Of a DNA stretch of 64,000 bases, positions 16,298-25,423 are shown in pieces. Each line of letters starts with the position of its first letter. The stretch's first letter is position 1. The position numbers and the translations under genes were made by a program. The notes under the pieces were generated by a model. It was not told the DNA's origin, did not search any database, and was given only the letters and a program-made list of their open reading frames with translations. The stretch comes from Herpetosiphonaceae bacterium (GTDB lineage: Bacteria > Chloroflexota > Chloroflexia > Chloroflexales > Herpetosiphonaceae). The DNA lies in assembly GCA_013538855.1 (NCBI GenBank), contig JABXJS010000046.1, positions 1-64,000 of the forward strand. Reading direction: 5' to 3'.

Positions 16298-17617
16298 CTA
16301 GTGCCCGTTGAGCAGCTCGCTCAGATAGGGGCTGAGCAGCGTGCCGCCGGGATCGAGCTGTCTGCGCAGCGTTTGGAAATCGGCCCAATGCGGGTAGAGC
16401 GGGGCCAGCTCGGCGCTGCGCAGCGTATGCAGCTTGCCCCAGTGCGGCCGACCACCAAACGCGCGCATGATGCGCTCCACGTGGGCGAAGTAGGGCTTGT
16501 ACTCCATGCCCTTGTACACATGAAAGGCGAGGTAGGCCGAGTCGCGCCCGTGGGCCGGGCTGAGCCAGATATCATCGCCCTGCACGAAGCGCACCTCAAC
16601 GGGAAAGTTGACCGCAAAGCGCTGCTGCTCGAGCGTGCCGCGCACCTGCTCCAGCGCAGGCACGACCGCCGCGATCGGAATGCTGTACTCTTGCTCTTGA
16701 AACTTGACCATGCGCGGCGTGACGAAGGCCAGATGGCTTGGTCGCACGTGATCGACGCGGCTCATGCCGATGGCCGAGATCGCATTGAGGCTCGGCACGG
16801 CGGCCGGAACATGGCGACAGACCTCCGACACGCCGAGAAACAGCAGGTTGTCCACCAGGGTGGTTTTGAGATCGGCGCTGTGGGCGGCGGCGGGCTTGTC
16901 GGTGCAGTTCTGCGTTTTGGTGTGGACCAGGTTGGTGTAGGGGAACCAGAAAAACTCAAAGTGGCGATTGGCGGCGATCAGCTGCTCGAGCGTGCCGAGA
17001 CATGCATCCCAGCGCATGGTCTGCGCCTGCGTGTGCAGATGATAGGCCGGCTGAAGGTTCAGCGTCAGCTCGACGATGATGCCCAGCGCGCCCAGCGACA
17101 CCAGTGCGGCCAGAAACAGCGTGCGGTTTTCATCGCGGCTACAGTGCAGAATCTCGCCAGCGGTCGTGACCAGGGTGAGGCTATGGACCTGGGTGGCCAG
17201 AATGCCAAGCTCGCGGCCTGTGCCGTGCGTGCCTGTGCTGATGGCCCCGGCCAGCGTCTGGGCGTCGATATCGCCAAGGTTGGCCTGGGCCAGCTTGTGG
17301 GCGGCCAGCTCTGCCCCCAGCCGCCGCAGGGTGGTGCCCGCCCAGACCGAGGCGCGTCTGTGCACTGGATCGACACTGCGCACGCCCTGCATACGCTCCA
17401 GCGAGATCAGCCACTGGTCGGTTGCGACGAGCGGGGTGAACGAGTGCCCGCTGCCGACGACGCGCACCGTCTTGTGGGCGGCGGCGGCCTGCTTGAGGAT
17501 GGCCGCGACCGCTTCAGGACTTGTGGGGTAGAGCATGCGCTCACAGGCGCACTCAACCGAGCGTGACCAGTTCCACCAGCGAGCGGGCCGACGATGTGCG
17601 TGGGTTAGAGAAAACAC
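16298..17617 (-). CDS. D-arabinono-1,4-lactone oxidase family FAD oxidoreductase
   Basis: A 439-residue member of the aldonolactone oxidase family. The FAD_binding_4 domain comes first: 'TVRVVGSGHSFTPLVATDQWLISL' (the His of GSGHS is the usual covalent flavin site, about residue 58), then 'GDIDAQTLAGAISTGTHGTG'. The C-terminal ALO domain ends with 'GGRPHWGKLHTL' and 'FQTLRRQLDPGGTLLSPYL', the active-site-proximal HWGK motif. Such enzymes oxidise sugar lactones or alditols with O2. The start is GTG at 17617, overlapping the end of the upstream aldolase gene by 13 bases, so translation is coupled. Pairing of an ALO oxidase with a DSD1-type gene also occurs in other bacteria. Confidence 0.93.
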   Translation of the reverse strand: MFSLTHAHRRPARWWNWSRSVECACERMLYPTSPEAVAAILKQAAAAHKTVRVVGSGHSFTPLVATDQWLISLERMQGVRSVDPVHRRASVWAGTTLRRLGAELAAHKLAQANLGDIDAQTLAGAISTGTHGTGRELGILATQVHSLTLVTTAGEILHCSRDENRTLFLAALVSLGALGIIVELTLNLQPAYHLHTQAQTMRWDACLGTLEQLIAANRHFEFFWFPYTNLVHTKTQNCTDKPAAAHSADLKTTLVDNLLFLGVSEVCRHVPAAVPSLNAISAIGMSRVDHVRPSHLAFVTPRMVKFQEQEYSIPIAAVVPALEQVRGTLEQQRFAVNFPVEVRFVQGDDIWLSPAHGRDSAYLAFHVYKGMEYKPYFAHVERIMRAFGGRPHWGKLHTLRSAELAPLYPHWADFQTLRRQLDPGGTLLSPYLSELLNGH

Positions 17618-18809
17618 TGACCATCACCTCGATATGTCGTAAATGTGTCCACAATCTGGCCTTGAGAGAGGCCGCTGAGCGCTGTGAAGTGCTCGCAGAC
17701 CTCGCCAGCCTTGGCGTGGCGAAAGAAGATCGGATCGCCGAGCGCAAGCGCGAGCGGCCCAGCGTAGTGCACTGGTGTCTGGACCTCGCCGGCCCCTTCG
17801 CGCGCGTCGAGCGCGCAGCCGACGGGCAGGTACGGCGTGGGCTGCTTGGTTGGGCCAACTGCGCCAGAGGCCACATAGCCGCCGCCAAGGCAGGTGAAGA
17901 TGCCCGGGCGGGGCGTGCGCACAATCTCCAGCGCAAACCCGCCGCTGGCCGATAGCTGTAGCGCTGGTACTGGTCAAAGAGCGTTGGCCCGTACAGGCCC
18001 GAGCCAATCGTCAGCTCGGTCAGCGCTGAGTCACGGCCTGCCCGGCGCATGCTGCCGGTGCCGCCGCCGTTGACGGCGCGCAGTGTGACGCCGCTGGCCC
18101 GGATCGCTTGAACCAGGCGTCGTCGGCGCAGGCTGGAGACGCGGGCGGAGTAGGCTTTGAGGATGCGAATCACGCTATTCATCAGCGCCTGGCCTGGCAC
18201 ACGGTCGGGAACGCCAGCGATCTGCGCCTCATAGCCCATGACGCCCTCGAGCACAACATGCTGCGCGCGCCGGATGTGGTCGAGGAGTGGCTGAAGCTGC
18301 TGAGCGCTCGTGATACCCGAGCGCCAGCTGCCAAAGTGCAGCCCGGGGAGCTGCGTCGCCATATCGATATCGATCCAGATCGGCAGCCGCACGCCATGCT
18401 GCTTGGCCGCCTGCTCGATGATGTCCACATGCGTAATGCTATCGACCATCAGCGTAATCGCTGGCTGCTCGCGGGCCAGGGCGGCGATGCGGTCGATATC
18501 GACGCGGCGTGTGCAGGGGTAGCCTAGCACAATATCGCCGATGCCCTGCTGCGCAAGATAGACGGCCTCGCGTGGTGCAAAGGCCATTACGCCCTGAAAT
18601 GCAGTGTCTGCCGCGAGGATGCGCTGCAGCACGCCGACGCTGCGGATCGACTTTGATGCGAGACGGATGCGCTTGTTGCCGCGCAGCTGTACGACGGTGG
18701 CGATATTGGCGGCGAGGTGGTCAAGGTCGAGGTAGGCGCACGGGAGCGAGGCGGCCGCGAAGGCGTGCTTGTACTGCTGATACTGTGCATCACTGGCGCT
18801 GTAATTCAT
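17605..18809 (-). pseudogene. D-threonine aldolase/amino-acid deaminase-like PLP protein, frameshifted
   Basis: An alanine-racemase-fold (DSD1/D-threonine aldolase-like) PLP enzyme of about 401 residues, broken by a one-base deletion near 17965. From 18809 the frame gives the PLP barrel: 'LPCAYLDLDHLAANI', the PLP-lysine region 'RIRLASKSIRSVG' (Lys about 53), 'GDIVLGYPC', 'MVDSITHVD', 'PIWIDIDMA', 'VNGGGTGSM' and 'LTIGSGLYGPTLFDQYQ'. The original frame then degenerates into Arg/Ala/Ser-rich residues. The other frame supplies the missing C-terminal domain: 'PRPGIFTCLGGGYVASG', 'TPYLPVG', 'EVQTPVHY', 'ALGDPIFFRHAKAGEVCEHF', ending 'YRGDGQCFL' at 17605. The total length is one base short of a whole number of codons. 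It could be a real mutation or a sequencing error. It is coupled to the downstream ALO oxidase gene. Confidence 0.87.
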
Positions 18810-18928
18810 GTGGGCGCTCCCGCTTTATTATTACTTTATTAACTGTGGTGGAGCCACGCGCATTCTACCACCGTGTTGACACTTAATCCAACCTAGCGCC
18901 CTAGCATATAGGTCGGACGGACGCACAG

Positions 18929-18961
18929 CCAGCCGCCGAGTTCATGTCGTCGGGCGGCTGG
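18929..18961. terminator. possible hairpin terminator downstream of the DUF4132 gene
   Basis: A 9-bp stem (CCAGCCGCC at 18929 and its complement at 18953) with a 15-nt loop, lying between the DUF4132 stop and the next gene's start. No T-tract. Confidence 0.3.
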
Positions 18962-19033
18962 CCATGACGAGCGTACAGCTCCGGGCCAGCCGCCCGCGTG
19001 GCGGCACTGGCGTGCGCTTGGGCTGCGCACTGG

Positions 19034-21958
19034 CTAGGCGAGCTGCGGGCTGTGGCCGATCTGGGCGATGATCGTGGGATCGCTGATCGTGCGGTCGTTG
19101 GCCAGCAGCAGCGTCTTGCTGATAATCTCGCTGACCAGCGGCTCGCCGCCCTCCTCGAACGGCAGATAGATCGACTTGCGCTTCTTGCGCTCGGGCACGA
19201 TGCACAGGTACTGGCCAGCCTCGGTGTACACCGCCGCCGTTGCGAGGTGGATGCGGTAGCTGGCGCGGCTGCCTTGAATGTGAACATGTGGCTCGTCGAT
19301 GCGCACCTGCTGCATGCCCAGCGCGGCCATCGTGGTGCGCACCAGGCTGGCGCGCTGCTGGATGACCTCGCGCGATGTGCCAAGCTCCGCGCTCTGGTGG
19401 GCGACAACAGTGACGAGATCGAGGTCGCGCATGACCTCGGAGAAGATGAGCGCCGGGACGTCGGCTAGGGCCACGCGATGTTCCTCGCCGTGCTCGTAGC
19501 GCAGTTTGCTGAAGCTCAGCGCGCCGGTGGTGGCGGCATCATCGTCGTAGTAGAAGGTGCCGCTCTCGAAGTGAGCGACGAGGTTGAGATCGTGGAAGAA
19601 CTTGTCTGCAGAGCTATACTCGCAGATCCAGCCGAGGTTAGCGAGTACTGCGGTGGCCTGCTGCCCGCGCATCCGGCGGCTGGCGAGCCGCCCAGAGCTG
19701 AAGACAGCTTCGCGCTCGGCGGGCGTGATCACATAGATCTCGCGGAAGATCTGCTTGAAGGGCTGGACAATCTGGCGGCGCACGATCTCGGCCTGCCAGC
19801 TGTTGAGCGCGTCGGCCTCCTGCAGCGTCAGCGGGTGCGCGATGGTTGCGCCGCCGTGGATCAGCACGCGCTCGCCGTAGAGACCGATCAGTGCGCCATC
19901 TTCACCAGAGAAGAGGCCGATTGCGCCAGCCTCATCGATCAAGACCAGCCGCTCCAGCAGCGCCACGGCCAGCGGGCTACGCCGCAGCAGCGCGAGCTCG
20001 TCGGCGGTCAGCTTGGTGCCGCGCCGCATCGCGTCGAGGAAGGCTTGGCGGTAGCGGCGCTCCTGGTCCTGCACCTCGCTCAGTGTCTGCTTGATGGCCT
20101 TGTAGTCGTAGTCGCGGGTGACCAGCTTGGGGGCGTGCTTGAGCTGGCGCTTGCCGTTGTCGTAGGTGAGCACGGGCTTGCCATCGCGCAGGACCAGCTG
20201 CACGCTGTAGCCGGCGATCTCCCAGCAGCGGCCGAGCGCGCCATCGCTGCCGCCGAGCTGGTCGCCCATGGCCCACTCAAGCCGCGTTGCACTGGCGAAT
20301 CCTGCCTGAAGCGCGAGGCTGGCGAGTCCGGCGTGGGCGGCGGCCCGCTCGAAGTTCTTGCGGCTGGCGGCGCTGGTGTTGGCCGCGTGCTGGTAGGTGG
20401 TCAGCTGCTGATAGCGCTGCAGCAGCTCGCCGTCGTTCAGCGGCAGGAGGCCAAGCGCGCGGGCGGCCAGCTGGCTGCGGCGACCGAAGAGACGGCGCAG
20501 CTCCTTGCGGTTGAGGTCCAGCGCCGCTCGCACCAGCACCATTGCCGCCGGGTAGCTTGGCTCGAACTGCTCCAGCGCCTGCGGCAGCTGCGCGTCCGTT
20601 AGGCGGTCGGTGCAGGCCAGGATCTCGTCGCGGTGGATCACACCGGCGCTAGGATCAGCGGAGCGGGCCGGATTTTGGCTCTCTAGGCGGCGCAGCAGGG
20701 CCAGCAGCGGCTGCACGTCCCAGCCGAGCGCGGCGATGATCTGCTGCTCGTAGGCCAGCGTGTAGGGCAGGATCGTCAGCAGCGTCTGGGTGCTGAGACG
20801 GCGCAGCAGCTCAATCAGCGCGGCGTCATCGTCGGCACCGTGCTCCAGCGTTTGCAGCAGGTGCCGCAGCGTGCACGCGGCGCTGTGCTCGCGCTGGCTG
20901 CGGGTTGCCAGGCGCGTGATGCCGCGCTGCTCGACCTCCTCGGCCAAGCGCAGCAGGTAGCGGCCGCCGGTGAAGTAGGGCACCTGCTGCAGCACCGGCC
21001 AGCTCTCGGGGCGAAAATCTTGGACCATCTCCCAGAGGACCGTGTTGGTCAACTCATCGAGCCGCTGGTGCAGCGCGGCGTCCAGCTGTTGCGCGCCTTG
21101 ATCGACGCTGCGCAGGACATAGCTGATATGGCTCAGTGCGGTGGGCAGCAGCTCTAGCAGCGTGCGGAAGGTGGCGTTGCTCAGTTGGCCGGTGCGGTAG
21201 ATGCGCTTGATCAGCGCGAGCGTATAGCGCGATACGCTGTACTGCCACATGTGCTGGAGCCGCGCCGTGGGTGCCAGCTCATGCCACAGGCCGAAGATCG
21301 TCGCTGGCGGCGGCTCGGGCGGCGTGTAGCCAGCTGCGGCGCACAGATCGGCCCAGGCTACCGCCCAGTTGCCAAAGGTCAGCGCATCGAGCAGGCGCTC
21401 GCTCGTGGGGGTGTGCAGCTCCAACATATAGTTGATACACTCCGCAAAGTCGGGTGTGTGCGTCATGCTGTGGGCGGTCAGATGGGCGAGCAGGCGCTGG
21501 TAGATGCGCTGCTCCCAGTCGGCGGGCTTGTGCTGGTCGAGCGCGTGCATGGCGGCCTGGAGCAGCAGCTGCTGCTGGGCTTGGCGGCGCTGATCGTAGC
21601 TGTGGATGCCGTGGCGGTGGCTGATCTCGAAGGCGGGCTGCCAGAGCTGCGCGTTGAGCAGCACTGAAGCTGCGCAGGTGCCGGTCTGCTCTGCGCCTAG
21701 CTCGCGTTCCAGGTGGGCCTGGATGCAGTCGAGGCGGCGGATGCGCTCACGCTCGCATTCCTGATCTTGGCTGCTGTAGATGTATTTGAAGATTTGGGCG
21801 TATCCTTGCAGCTGCGCAAGCTCCCACAGCTCGTTGATGAGCGGTAGTGTGTGATGCTCGAACAGGCGGATCTCGGCCCAGACTTGGGCCTTGTCTGCGC
21901 TAGGGCCAAACAGAGCGGTCAGCTCGCGGTCGAGTGCTGTCGCGGCAGTGGATGCCAT
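19034..21958 (-). CDS. DUF4132 domain-containing protein
   Basis: A 974-residue cytoplasmic protein. The first 500 residues are helical, repeat-like and Leu/Arg-rich (HEAT-like appearance, e.g. 'QALEQFEPSYPAAMVLVRAALDLNRKELRRLFG'). From about residue 590 comes the DUF4132 block: 'GDGKPVLTYDNGKRQL'-type strands, then 'HPLTLQEADALNSWQAEIVRRQIVQPFKQIFREIYVITPAE', the conserved 'PFKQIFRE' region and 'YRIHLATAAVYTEAGQYLCIVP', with a final 'KTLLLANDRTISDPTI'. DUF4132 also occurs in the E. coli MolR-type proteins; its biochemical role is unknown. It starts one base after the stop of a small GG-ending gene, whose last codons hold its Shine-Dalgarno, so the two are tightly coupled. Confidence 0.85.
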   Translation of the reverse strand: MASTAATALDRELTALFGPSADKAQVWAEIRLFEHHTLPLINELWELAQLQGYAQIFKYIYSSQDQECERERIRRLDCIQAHLERELGAEQTGTCAASVLLNAQLWQPAFEISHRHGIHSYDQRRQAQQQLLLQAAMHALDQHKPADWEQRIYQRLLAHLTAHSMTHTPDFAECINYMLELHTPTSERLLDALTFGNWAVAWADLCAAAGYTPPEPPPATIFGLWHELAPTARLQHMWQYSVSRYTLALIKRIYRTGQLSNATFRTLLELLPTALSHISYVLRSVDQGAQQLDAALHQRLDELTNTVLWEMVQDFRPESWPVLQQVPYFTGGRYLLRLAEEVEQRGITRLATRSQREHSAACTLRHLLQTLEHGADDDAALIELLRRLSTQTLLTILPYTLAYEQQIIAALGWDVQPLLALLRRLESQNPARSADPSAGVIHRDEILACTDRLTDAQLPQALEQFEPSYPAAMVLVRAALDLNRKELRRLFGRRSQLAARALGLLPLNDGELLQRYQQLTTYQHAANTSAASRKNFERAAAHAGLASLALQAGFASATRLEWAMGDQLGGSDGALGRCWEIAGYSVQLVLRDGKPVLTYDNGKRQLKHAPKLVTRDYDYKAIKQTLSEVQDQERRYRQAFLDAMRRGTKLTADELALLRRSPLAVALLERLVLIDEAGAIGLFSGEDGALIGLYGERVLIHGGATIAHPLTLQEADALNSWQAEIVRRQIVQPFKQIFREIYVITPAEREAVFSSGRLASRRMRGQQATAVLANLGWICEYSSADKFFHDLNLVAHFESGTFYYDDDAATTGALSFSKLRYEHGEEHRVALADVPALIFSEVMRDLDLVTVVAHQSAELGTSREVIQQRASLVRTTMAALGMQQVRIDEPHVHIQGSRASYRIHLATAAVYTEAGQYLCIVPERKKRKSIYLPFEEGGEPLVSEIISKTLLLANDRTISDPTIIAQIGHSPQLA

Positions 21959-21959
21959 T

Positions 21960-22361
21960 TTAGCCTCCGATCAGCGGCAGCAGGCGCACAAAGCGCACCT
22001 GGCTGCGCTCGGTGAGGCTGAGCGGCGCATCGATATCGTCCACCGGCGTGCCATCGACCAAGAGCAGCACGTGGCGATTGCTGAGCGCGGCGCAGGCGGA
22101 CGCGATCTCGGCCTCGATGCTGCTGGCGTCGCGGTCGGTGGTCGGCGGGCTGGTGGGCGTGGTGGCCAGCATATAGTGCAGCGCTAAGCTGGTTGCGCGG
22201 CGCTGGCTGAGCTGGGCGATCTCGCGGCGCACATACTCGCCAAGCAGGGCGCGGGCGGTGGTGTGGCGCTCCTCTAGCAGCACATAGACGGCCTGGGTTG
22301 CCCGGGCTGGCCCGGCCCCAAACAGGTGCGTGCTTAGCCCGATGGTCAGTGGTTCGCTCAT
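21960..22361 (-). CDS. small protein with putative MoaD/ubiquitin-like C-terminal domain ending in Gly-Gly
   Basis: A 133-residue protein from the ATG at 22361 (GAGGAGG 7 bases upstream; the longer frame is not needed). The C-terminal ~35 residues read 'HVLLLVDGTPVDDIDAPLSL' then 'TERSQVRFVRLLPLIGG', a layout like ThiS/MoaD beta-grasp proteins (VNG-turn-'DGDEVxLLPPVxGG') with a terminal diglycine and an immediate stop. The N-terminal part, 'LTIGLSTHLFGAG...AVYVLLEERHTTARALLGEYVRREIA', would fit strand 1 and the main helix with an insertion. The GG codons double as the GGAGG Shine-Dalgarno of DUF4132, so the diglycine could be partly a by-product of coupling. No E1-, E2- or JAB-type gene is present. 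The function is unproven. Confidence 0.6.
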   Translation of the reverse strand: MSEPLTIGLSTHLFGAGPARATQAVYVLLEERHTTARALLGEYVRREIAQLSQRRATSLALHYMLATTPTSPPTTDRDASSIEAEIASACAALSNRHVLLLVDGTPVDDIDAPLSLTERSQVRFVRLLPLIGG

Positions 22362-22417
22362 GCAGTACCTCCTCGTAGTGTTGGTGTCGTTCACCTCTAG
22401 AGCGAGTTTAGCGCCTG

Positions 22418-22440
22418 CCTGTGACATCGAACGTCACAGG
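22418..22440. promoter_or_regulatory. palindrome between divergent genes
   Basis: CCTGTGAC-n7-GTCACAGG, perfect 8-bp arms, in the 248-bp intergenic region between the GG-ending gene and the response-regulator gene. It has the size and symmetry of a dimeric-regulator operator. Confidence 0.45.
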
Positions 22441-22609
22441 CCAGTACGCGCTTGTGCTGCGGGCGCAGCGTGGCTGTTGCGGCAAGTCGGCGCACAGCAG
22501 GAGTGTTGTTTTCCACACCATGCGCGTGTGCCCACACGGCGGCGACAGCGCTGCTTGTGGCATACTATGGTGTGGACACACTGTGCACATGCAATGGTAA
22601 AGAGGAGCT

Positions 22610-23284
22610 ATGCAACATATCCTTGTGATTGATGATGATCCGGCTGTCGTCGGTCTCCTGCGCCGCGGACTAACCTACGAAGGCTTCACCGTGAGCACAG
22701 CCGAGTCCGGCGCACGCGGTCTGACGCTGGCCCGTGAAAACCCGCCTGATCTGGTGGTGCTTGACCGCATGATGCCGGGCCTGGATGGGATGGAGGTGCT
22801 CCGGCGACTGCGCGCCGCTGATGCTCAGCTGCCGGTTCTGTTTCTCACCGCCAAAGATGCCCCGGTTGATGAGGTGGCTGGCCTCAATGCCGGGGCCGAT
22901 GACTACGTGATCAAGCCGTTTACGTTTGACATTCTGCTTGCGCGCATTTATGCCTTGCTGCGGCGTCAGGAGCGCGAGCGGCCCTCCGTGCTACGCTTTG
23001 CCGATCTGGTGCTCGATCCGGATGCGCACCACGTCAGCCGCGGTCAGCACAGCGTGAGTCTCACCCATCTAGAGTTTCTGCTGCTGCACGAGTTTATGCT
23101 CCACCCGCGCCATGTGCTCACGAAGGAGCACTTGCTTGATCGGGTGTGGGGCTACGACTTTGTCGGCAACACGAATATTGTTGAGGTCTACGTCAAGCAG
23201 CTGCGGCAGAAACTTGAAGCCAGTGGTGCGCCGCGTCTGCTCCAGACAATTCGGGGTGCTGGCTATGTGCTGCGAGAGGAGTAA
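22610..23284 (+). CDS. OmpR/PhoB-family response regulator
   Basis: A 224-residue two-domain regulator. The receiver (1-115) has 'VIDDDP', the phospho-acceptor Asp in 'LVVLDRMMPGLDG' (about 52), 'FLTAKD' and 'VIKPFTFDILLARI'. The winged-helix DNA-binding domain (about 128-222) has 'LTHLEFLLLHEFMLHPRHVLTKEHLLDRVWGYDF' and 'NIVEVYVKQLRQKLE', ending 'IRGAGYVLREE'. AAAGAGGAG precedes the ATG. The sensor kinase starts 3 bases after the stop, forming a classic pair. Likely targets include the following membrane protein and cupredoxin genes. Confidence 0.97.
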   Translation: MQHILVIDDDPAVVGLLRRGLTYEGFTVSTAESGARGLTLARENPPDLVVLDRMMPGLDGMEVLRRLRAADAQLPVLFLTAKDAPVDEVAGLNAGADDYVIKPFTFDILLARIYALLRRQERERPSVLRFADLVLDPDAHHVSRGQHSVSLTHLEFLLLHEFMLHPRHVLTKEHLLDRVWGYDFVGNTNIVEVYVKQLRQKLEASGAPRLLQTIRGAGYVLREE

Positions 23285-23287
23285 GCT

Positions 23288-24712
23288 GTGTCGATTCGAC
23301 TGCGGCTAGCGCGCTGGTACGGTGCGCTGCTCGCTGCGATTCTCGTGCTTGGCAGCACGCTTGGCTTTGCCTGGCATACCCGCGGCCACTACGACGATCT
23401 TGATCGGGCGCTTTTGACCACAGCGAGCCACCATGCCGCCGAAGCTCCGCGCGCACCAAGCACCCTGCATCTTGCTGCGGATCAGCCGGGCTTCGATATT
23501 GCGCTCCGCCTGTATAGCGCCAGCGGCACGCTGCTTGAGTCTAGCCCGCAGGCACGCCAGCTGCCAGCGGTTGATCCACAAGCGCTGCTGGCGCATCCGG
23601 CTGGGCCGGCCTATAGTCGCTGGATCGGCCTCGTCCCGGCGCTGACCCACACGCTGGCTGTGCCACCAGATAGCGCTTTTGGTCTTGTGTCTGCTGCGCA
23701 CGCGCGCTGGCGTACCCTGATTATGCCCGTGGTTGTAGATGCGCAGACCGTTGGCTATGTGGCCGCCTTTGCGCCCCTGGAGCGCATTGATCACGCGCTC
23801 CAGCGCTTGCAGGCGGTGCTGCTGAGCCTCGGCGTGATCAGCGTTATCGTCGCCATGCTCGCAAGTTGGGCGCTGGCGGGCACCGTCCTTCAGCCGATCA
23901 CGGCGATGATTGCCAGTGCCCAAGCCATCGCCACGTCGCGTGACTTCTCGCAGCGCCTTGCCGTTCGGCCCACCAACGATGAGCTTGAGCAGCTTGCCAT
24001 GACATTCAATACTATGCTGGCCAGCCTTGAGACCGCCTATCAGTCACAACAGCGTTTTGTGAGCGATGCCTCGCATGAGCTACGTGCGCCGCTGACGGCT
24101 ATTCAAGGGAATCTTGAGCTGCTGCGTAGCCACCACGACCTGGCGCAGACGGATCGCGACGAAGCGCTGCGCGAGGCCGCACGCGAGACCCAGCGCCTCG
24201 GCCGCCTGGTCGCCGATTTGCTTGCCCTCGCCCGTGCCGACGCCGGCGTCAGCGTGCGTCAAGAACCAGTCGAGCTTGATGCGCTTGTGCTTGAGGTCTT
24301 TCGCACAGCGCGCCAGCTCGGGCCTGCGCATCAGCTGCGCCTCGACCCCTTTGAGCCAGTGCGCACCTGTGGTGACGCGGATCGGCTGCGCCAGCTTGTG
24401 CTGATTCTTGTCGACAATGCGCTGAAGTACACGCCTGCCGGTGGTGTCGTGCGCATTGGCTTAGCTGCTGAAGCCCAGGGCGCGTGCATCACGGTTGCGG
24501 ATAGCGGCAGCGGTATCGCGGCAGCTGATCTGCCCCATGTGTTTGAGCGTTTCTATCGCGCTGATCCGGGGCGTAGCCGCGATCCTGGCGGCACAGGGCT
24601 TGGACTCGCCATTGCGCGCTGGATTGTCGAGCAGCATAGCGGCACGATAACCATTCAGAGCCGCCAGGAGTATGGCACCATCGCGACGGTGTGGCTGCCA
24701 GCGCTGGATTAA
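23288..24712 (+). CDS. sensor histidine kinase (HAMP, HisKA, HATPase)
   Basis: A 474-residue transmembrane kinase. TM1 is about 10-30. A ~135-residue extracytoplasmic sensor region with no recognised domain follows ('DLDRALLTTASHHAAEA', containing a His pair near the membrane), then TM2 at about 177-200 ('VLLSLGVISVIVAMLASWAL'). A HAMP linker follows, then the dimerisation helix with the phospho-acceptor His in 'FVSDASHELRAPLTAI' (about 262). ATP-binding boxes are N 'LVDNALKYTPAGG' (about 375), G1 'VADSGSGIAAADL' (about 403) and G2 'GGTGLGLAIARWIVEQHSG' (about 434). The start may be GTG at 23288. Its partner regulator is directly upstream. Proximity to a copper protein suggests, but does not show, metal or redox sensing. 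Confidence 0.96.
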   Translation: MSIRLRLARWYGALLAAILVLGSTLGFAWHTRGHYDDLDRALLTTASHHAAEAPRAPSTLHLAADQPGFDIALRLYSASGTLLESSPQARQLPAVDPQALLAHPAGPAYSRWIGLVPALTHTLAVPPDSAFGLVSAAHARWRTLIMPVVVDAQTVGYVAAFAPLERIDHALQRLQAVLLSLGVISVIVAMLASWALAGTVLQPITAMIASAQAIATSRDFSQRLAVRPTNDELEQLAMTFNTMLASLETAYQSQQRFVSDASHELRAPLTAIQGNLELLRSHHDLAQTDRDEALREAARETQRLGRLVADLLALARADAGVSVRQEPVELDALVLEVFRTARQLGPAHQLRLDPFEPVRTCGDADRLRQLVLILVDNALKYTPAGGVVRIGLAAEAQGACITVADSGSGIAAADLPHVFERFYRADPGRSRDPGGTGLGLAIARWIVEQHSGTITIQSRQEYGTIATVWLPALD

Positions 24713-24945
24713 GCATAGCTCGGGCTGCGCAACGCCGACGATCAAGTGCAGTGGTTGGTCTGTCAGCTGTAGCTCCTGTGCTCAACTCCTCGCCCGTCTC
24801 TCTGCGTAGGCTTGGCAGCGACGCTCCGGTGCGCGGCTGTACCACCGCCACATCCTCAGCCCAGACTCAGCATGCGCTTAGATTGGCCTAAGCTCTGTGC
24901 CCCATACTAGAGCCAAATCAGCCTTTGGTTGCTCAGGAGGATGCT

Positions 24946-25407
24946 ATGTCACGGCGTACCACCGCAAAGAAGCCATTCATCTGGCTCATCAGCATAAGTC
25001 TCGTGGGTGTCGCGCTCGTTATCAGTATTGTGGCCCAGGCAGTCAGTACGGCCGCCTTGCCCGCCCCAGCGGCACAGTCACTGGCGCTTGATCCAGCGCT
25101 GCGCTCACTCGTGGTTGTGGCGCCTGGTGCCAGCGTGGCCGGTCTCGCGCCTGGCTTTATTCAGGTCGATCTGGTGAGCGGCACGCTGCCGACGACCCTT
25201 GTACAGGGCGTTGTGCGCACCGATGTTGATTGTACCCCTGATATGCAGGGCGTCTCGCACTGCCGCAATCTGGTTGAGTACGCTGATGCCCGCGTGGAGA
25301 TTCGCCATCACCATAAGATGATGGAGGAGCCATGCTTGAGTCCTACCGAAGCTGTCAATCTTATGAGCGCAGACACCTATGTTGCGCTGCAATCTGTGTC
25401 TAACTAG
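24946..25407 (+). CDS. membrane-anchored exported protein of unknown function
   Basis: A 153-residue protein from the ATG at 24946, preceded by AGGAGG. A basic N-terminus 'RRTTAKK' and one long hydrophobic segment 'PFIWLISISLVGVALVISIVAQAV' form an uncleaved anchor or signal. The extracytoplasmic part has two Cys pairs' worth of single cysteines ('DVDCTPDMQGVSHCRN') and a His/Met/Glu/Cys cluster 'EIRHHHKMMEEPCLSP' that could bind copper or another metal. No known family is recognised. It lies between the two-component system and a cupredoxin lipoprotein, 16 bases ahead of the latter. A role in copper handling or periplasmic redox is a reasonable inference. Confidence 0.72.
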   Translation: MSRRTTAKKPFIWLISISLVGVALVISIVAQAVSTAALPAPAAQSLALDPALRSLVVVAPGASVAGLAPGFIQVDLVSGTLPTTLVQGVVRTDVDCTPDMQGVSHCRNLVEYADARVEIRHHHKMMEEPCLSPTEAVNLMSADTYVALQSVSN

Positions 25408-25423
25408 GGAGAATCCAGCAGCT

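Noticed and set aside
19034-22361. Full bacterial ubiquitination (Bil-type) operon
   Set aside because: No E1-, E2- or JAB-like gene is adjacent; only a possible Ubl protein and DUF4132 are present.
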